Positions 60,635 through 64,000 of a stretch of DNA of 64,000 nt are shown in pieces. Each line of letters opens with the position of its first letter. Position 1 is the stretch's first letter. Under the pieces are notes generated by a model. That model was not told the origin of the DNA. It searched no databases and was given only the letters and a program-made list of their open reading frames with translations. Source of the DNA: Thermoanaerobaculia bacterium (GTDB lineage Bacteria; Acidobacteriota; Thermoanaerobaculia; Multivoradales; Multivoraceae); NCBI GenBank assembly GCA_022826745.1, contig JAJDUI010000025.1, positions 1 to 64,000 of the forward strand. The letters run 5' to 3'. Made by a program: the position numbers and the translations under genes.

Positions 60635-61015
60635 ATGAAACACCTTCCGCTCATTGCCCGCATTCTGCTGGGGCTGATGTTCGTGTTCGGCGGCGTGACC
60701 GGTCTGTTCCAACTCGTGGAGCAGCCCGAGGTGGGGGAGGAGGCGGCGGCCTTCATGGGCGCGATCATGGACAGCGGCTACCTGTGGCCGGTCATCAAGG
60801 TGACCGAGATCGTCTGCGGCGTTCTGCTGATCCTCGGGATGTTCGTGCCGCTGGCCCTCGTCGTGCTGGCTCCGGTCGTGCTCAACATCCTGCTCTTCCA
60901 CGTCTTCCTGGAGCCGTCGGGGATTCCCATCGGCCTGTTCCTTTTGGTGTTGGGTCTCTACCTTGCCCACCAGCACAGGGAGAGCTTCAGCGCCGTCCTG
61001 CAGCGCAAGGCCTGA
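60635..61015 (+). CDS. DoxX-like membrane protein, copy 2
   Basis: 126 residues; aaggaggagg lies just before the ATG. It is clearly paralogous to the preceding gene: ARILLGLMFVFGGVTGLFQL, SGYLWPVIKVTEIVCGVLL, APVVLNILLFHVFLEPSG. Four membrane segments. A single Cys in the second segment (EIVCG) differs from copy 1. The pair is separated by 85 bp and probably encodes two subunits of one membrane complex. Confidence 0.88.
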   Translation: MKHLPLIARILLGLMFVFGGVTGLFQLVEQPEVGEEAAAFMGAIMDSGYLWPVIKVTEIVCGVLLILGMFVPLALVVLAPVVLNILLFHVFLEPSGIPIGLFLLVLGLYLAHQHRESFSAVLQRKA

Positions 61016-61042
61016 GCGAACTGATCCGGCGCCCGGCGGGCG

Positions 61043-62398
61043 CTATGAGCCGGAGCCCACGGCGATCAGGTGCCGTCGTGCGCGGAAGTAGATGACTCCG
61101 TCCGAGATGGCCGGGGTCGCCATCAGGGTTTCGCCCAGTTCGTTGACGGCGATCTCGTTCAGTTCCGCTCCCGGTTCGATGACGTAGACGTCTCCGACCT
61201 CGCTGTTGAAGTAGATGCGGCCGCCGGCGGCGACCGCCGACGCGCTGAAGCCGGAGGCGCCGCGGCCCAGGCGTTTCTGGTTCAGGCGTTCGCCGGTCGT
61301 CCAGTCGACGACGGTGACGACGCCGTTGTCGTAGCAGAAGTAGGCGAGGTCGCCGACCACGATCGGCGTCTGCATGTAGTTCCCGAGCCGCTCGTGAAAC
61401 CAGACGATCGCGTCGTGGTCGGGATCGAGCTTGCCCTCGGCATCCGGATCGATCGCGTAGATCGGCTTCAGCCGGCCATGGGCGTTCGTGATCAGGATGG
61501 GACCGTCGCCGGCGCGGACCGGCGTTGGCACCGGGATGTCGCCGCCTCCTTCGAGGCGCCACAGTTCTTCGCCGGTGTCCAGGTCGTAGCCGCCGATGTG
61601 CCGGTAGCCGTTCAGCACGACCTGCTCGCGGCCGTCGGCGCGTCGAAAGACGGCGGGCGTGCTCCAGGTGGCTACTTCTTCCCTAGCCTTGCGCCAGACG
61701 TCCTCGCCGGTGGCTGCGTCCAGGACGGCGACGAAGGAATCGCTGAGGATGTCGACCTGGACGATCACCCGGCCGTCGTGGACCACCGGCGAGCTGGCGA
61801 ACCCCCACTCGTAGGTGGGGAAGTCGTAAGGGCCGGAGTCGAGGACGCCGAACTGCCGGTTCCAGAGCGGCTTGCCGTCCAGGTCGTAGGCGTGGAGTCC
61901 TTCCGAACCGAAGAAGGCGACGAGGACGTTTCCGTCGGTCGCGGGCGTCGAGTTCGTGTGCGACGCCTTCGTGTGCCGCTTGATCGCGGGCGTACCCTGG
62001 AACGCCGTTCGCTCCCACAGGAGTTCGCCGGTCCGCTTGTCCAAGGCCAGCACCTGGAAGCGCTGGGGCGGCTCGCCCTCGACCGGGGCGCCGTCGCCGT
62101 AGAGGCCCACCTTGAGCGATGCCTCGGCGCCGTCGGGCACCGCCGTGGTCAGGAACAGGAGGTCCTCCCAGATGACCGGGCTCGAATGGCCGAGGCCCGG
62201 AACGGGGACGCGAAACAGGATGTTCTCGCCGGTCTCGACGTTCCAGGTCGCGGGCGGCGAACCGGTGCCGGTGCCGTCCGCGCCGTTGCCGCGGAAGGAA
62301 GGCCAGTTGTCCGAGGCGGCCGAAGGCAGGGCCGTCGCGGCGACGAGAGCGGCCGACGTGGCCGCGCTGACTGCCAGTCTCCTGGAGGAAGTGGCCAT
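61043..62398 (-). CDS. secreted PQQ-type beta-propeller protein, copy 1
   Basis: 451 residues. Signal peptide ATSAALVAATALPSAAS-D. The mature part starts NWPSFRGNGADGTGTG, then repeats of the BamB/PQQ-like propeller type: VLALDKRTGELLWERTAFQG, HAYDLDGKPLWNRQFGVLD, VAVLDAATGEDVWRKAREEV, DLDTGEELWRLEG. About seven to eight blades are expected. No PQQ dehydrogenase catalytic residues are evident, so it is more likely a binding or scaffold protein in the periplasm. It lies 6 bp after its near-identical neighbour in the same direction. Confidence 0.9.
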   Translation of the reverse strand: MATSSRRLAVSAATSAALVAATALPSAASDNWPSFRGNGADGTGTGSPPATWNVETGENILFRVPVPGLGHSSPVIWEDLLFLTTAVPDGAEASLKVGLYGDGAPVEGEPPQRFQVLALDKRTGELLWERTAFQGTPAIKRHTKASHTNSTPATDGNVLVAFFGSEGLHAYDLDGKPLWNRQFGVLDSGPYDFPTYEWGFASSPVVHDGRVIVQVDILSDSFVAVLDAATGEDVWRKAREEVATWSTPAVFRRADGREQVVLNGYRHIGGYDLDTGEELWRLEGGGDIPVPTPVRAGDGPILITNAHGRLKPIYAIDPDAEGKLDPDHDAIVWFHERLGNYMQTPIVVGDLAYFCYDNGVVTVVDWTTGERLNQKRLGRGASGFSASAVAAGGRIYFNSEVGDVYVIEPGAELNEIAVNELGETLMATPAISDGVIYFRARRHLIAVGSGS

Positions 62399-62404
62399 CG
62401 TCGG

Positions 62405-63766
62405 CTACGAACCGCCGCCGACAGCGATCAGGTGGCGGCGCGCCCGGAAGTAGATGACGCCGTCCGAGATCGCGGGCGTCGCCATCAGGGTCTCGCCGAG
62501 TTCGTTGATCGCGATCTCGTTCAGCTCTTCGCCGGCCTCGATCACGTAGATGTCGCCGTCCTCGCTGTTGAAGTAGAGGCGAGCGTCCGCGGCGACGGGC
62601 GAGGCAGTGAAGCCGGAAGCGCCGCGGCCCAGGCGCTGCTGGGCGACCCGCTCGCCGCTCTTCCAGTCGAACACGGTGACGACGCCGTTGTCGAAGCCGA
62701 AGTACGCGAGGTCGCCGACCACGATCGGCGTCTGCATGTAGTTCCCGAGCCGCTCGTGGAACCAGAGCATCGCTTCGTGCTCGGAGTCGATCCCGCCTGC
62801 CGCGTCCGGATCGATCGCATAGACCGGACGCATCGGGCCGTGGGCGCTGGTGATGAGGATCGGACCGTCGTCGCCGGCGCGAATCGGCGTCGGCACCGGA
62901 ATGTCGCCGCCGCCTTCCAGCCGCCAGAGTTCTTCCCCGGTGTCGAAGTCGTAGCCGCCGATGTGCTGGTAGCCGTTGACGACGATCTGGCGGCTGCCGT
63001 CGCTCCGCGGGAAGACGGCGGGAGTGCTCCAGGTGGGGATCTCGTCGCGCTTGGTGCGCCAGATGTCCTCGCCGGTCGTCGCGTCGAGCGCCGCCAGGAA
63101 GGAGTCGTCCTGCACGTCGACCTGGATGATCACCCGGCCGTCGTGGACCAGGGGTGAACTCGCGAACCCCCACTGGGCCGTCTTGACCATGAAGAAGCCG
63201 GAGTCGAGCAGGCCGAACTGGCGGTCCCACAACGGATTGCCGTCCAGGTCGTAGGCGCGGAGGCCTTCGGAGCCGAAGAAGACGACGAGCACCTCGCCGT
63301 CCGTGGCCGGCGTGGAGTTCGTGTGGGAGGCCTTGGTGTGGCGCTTGACCGCGGGCGTGCCTTCGAAGGCCGTGCGTTGCCAGAGCAGATCGCCGTTCCG
63401 TTTGTCGTAGGCGAGGACGACGTAGCGTTGCGGCGGCTCGCCCACCACGGGCGCGATGTCGCCGTAGAGGCCGACCTTGAGCGAGGCCTCTTCACCCTCG
63501 GGCACGGACGACGTCAGAAACAGGCGGTCGCCCCAGATCACCGGGCTCGAGTGTCCGAGACCCGGCACGGCGACGCGGAAGAGAACGTTGTCGCCGGTCT
63601 CCACGTTCCAGGTGGCCGGCGGCGTTCCGCTGCCGTTGCCGTTCGCACCGTTGCCGCGGAATGACGGCCAGTTGTCCGACCCGGAGACCGGGACCGCGGT
63701 TGCGGCGACGAGCGCGACCGGAACGAGCAGGCGCCGGATCTTCGGCGCGGTGACTTGCATCTTCAT
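62405..63766 (-). CDS. secreted PQQ-type beta-propeller protein, copy 2
   Basis: 453 residues from ATG 63766; ATG 63760 is equally possible since no clear Shine-Dalgarno exists, and an upstream ATG at 63787 is directly next to gagg. Signal peptide LLVPVALVAATAVPVSGS. Blade motifs match copy 1 nearly one for one: VLAYDKRNGDLLWQRTAFEG, RAYDLDGNPLWDRQFGLLD, LAALDATTGEDIWRTKRDEI, DFDTGEELWRLEG. A recent tandem duplication is evident. Both copies are probably co-transcribed, copy 2 first. Confidence 0.9.
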   Translation of the reverse strand: MKMQVTAPKIRRLLVPVALVAATAVPVSGSDNWPSFRGNGANGNGSGTPPATWNVETGDNVLFRVAVPGLGHSSPVIWGDRLFLTSSVPEGEEASLKVGLYGDIAPVVGEPPQRYVVLAYDKRNGDLLWQRTAFEGTPAVKRHTKASHTNSTPATDGEVLVVFFGSEGLRAYDLDGNPLWDRQFGLLDSGFFMVKTAQWGFASSPLVHDGRVIIQVDVQDDSFLAALDATTGEDIWRTKRDEIPTWSTPAVFPRSDGSRQIVVNGYQHIGGYDFDTGEELWRLEGGGDIPVPTPIRAGDDGPILITSAHGPMRPVYAIDPDAAGGIDSEHEAMLWFHERLGNYMQTPIVVGDLAYFGFDNGVVTVFDWKSGERVAQQRLGRGASGFTASPVAADARLYFNSEDGDIYVIEAGEELNEIAINELGETLMATPAISDGVIYFRARRHLIAVGGGS

Positions 63767-63834
63767 GACTGGAGTATGTGCGATCATCCTCAAGATTACG
63801 TCCACACGGGAACAGAGTTCGTGGAGGCAGTGAG

Positions 63835-64000
63835 ATGAGTTCGCCGATGAGCGTCTTCTGGGATCCGCAGTGTGAGGTGCACACGGTACCAAGGGGCTTT
63901 CCGGAGCGGCCGGAGCGCCTGCAGTTGGCACTGCCGTACCTGAGGGAGCGGGGCTGGGACCTGGTGGAGGCTGGTTCGGACGGGCGGTCGGGCGGAATGG
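63835..64000 (+). CDS. histone deacetylase/AcuC-like family protein, 5' end only
   Basis: The first 55 residues are visible before the window ends. The start at 63835 has ggagg about 8 bases upstream. The segment HTVPRGFPERPERLQLALPY matches the conserved N-terminus of class II HDAC-like and acetoin-utilisation (AcuC) proteins, in which H-x-x-x-x-x-H/F-P-E-R-P-x-R-L is characteristic. Zinc ligands lie beyond the edge. It is divergent from the propeller pair. Confidence 0.8.
   Translation, partial: MSSPMSVFWDPQCEVHTVPRGFPERPERLQLALPYLRERGWDLVEAGSDGRSGGM

Noticed and set aside
1-64000. CRISPR array, rRNA or tRNA genes
   Set aside because: No regularly spaced repeats and no rRNA-like or cloverleaf sequence were seen by eye on either strand.

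Overview
The window is GC-rich bacterial DNA packed with tightly spaced, often 4-bp-overlapping genes. There are no rRNA or tRNA genes, CRISPR arrays, transposases or integrases that I can see. A TonB receptor with a carboxypeptidase-regulatory-like N-terminus, a giant Calx-beta/PKD secreted protein, a sulfatase lipoprotein and many CoA-linked enzymes suggest an Acidobacteriota-like (Thermoanaerobaculia-type) or similar aerobic heterotroph. That placement is an inference from gene style, not from a marker gene.

Layout. 1-6245: a palindromic intergenic repeat; a minus-strand run of LLM-type oxidoreductase, CoA-diphosphatase-like Nudix and CaiB/BaiF CoA transferase; a small secreted protein; and the pair ugd/uxs (UDP-glucose to UDP-glucuronate to UDP-xylose). 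6453-11716: a SEC-C mini-protein and the Calx-beta giant. 11754-18644: polyhydroxyalkanoate (PHA) and (R)-3-hydroxyacyl-CoA metabolism. This holds an SDR and a MaoC hydratase, the repressor gene phaR, a TGC-rich operator, a phasin, a PhaE-like subunit, a class III-like PhaC, a GNAT and an acyl-CoA synthetase. 18713-20239: a BCCT osmolyte transporter with an odd start.

20384-40223 is a defence island of nested modules: two unrecognised plus-strand genes; a PLD-SNF2 helicase; a DUF1156 DNA methyltransferase; a Septu-like AAA/HNH pair; vsr and dcm on the opposite strand; a two-gene signalling unit (a protein with two GHKL ATPase modules plus a receiver-domain partner); a small unknown protein; a DUF499 ATPase; a small alpha/beta-barrel protein; and a MazEF-like toxin-antitoxin pair. 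The DUF1156 gene carries two in-frame stop codons, both at positions where tryptophan is expected, and the DUF499 gene has a one-base frameshift. The helicase/DUF1156/DUF499 system therefore looks broken or phase-off, while the nested modules read intact.

40261-64000 returns to housekeeping and catabolic genes: an oligopeptide-binding lipoprotein, a thiolase, a TonB receptor with a histidine-rich insertion, an OLD-like ATPase, a sulfatase, an enoyl-CoA hydratase, a gamma-glutamyltransferase-like protein, molybdate transporter modABC, an M16 peptidase, an acetoacetyl-CoA synthetase, two tandem DoxX-like proteins, two tandem PQQ-type beta-propellers, and the start of a histone-deacetylase-family gene cut by the window edge.

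The most interesting part is the island, above all the dual-ATPase kinase/receiver pair at 32094-35608 and the lesions in the helicase/methylase/ATPase system around it.
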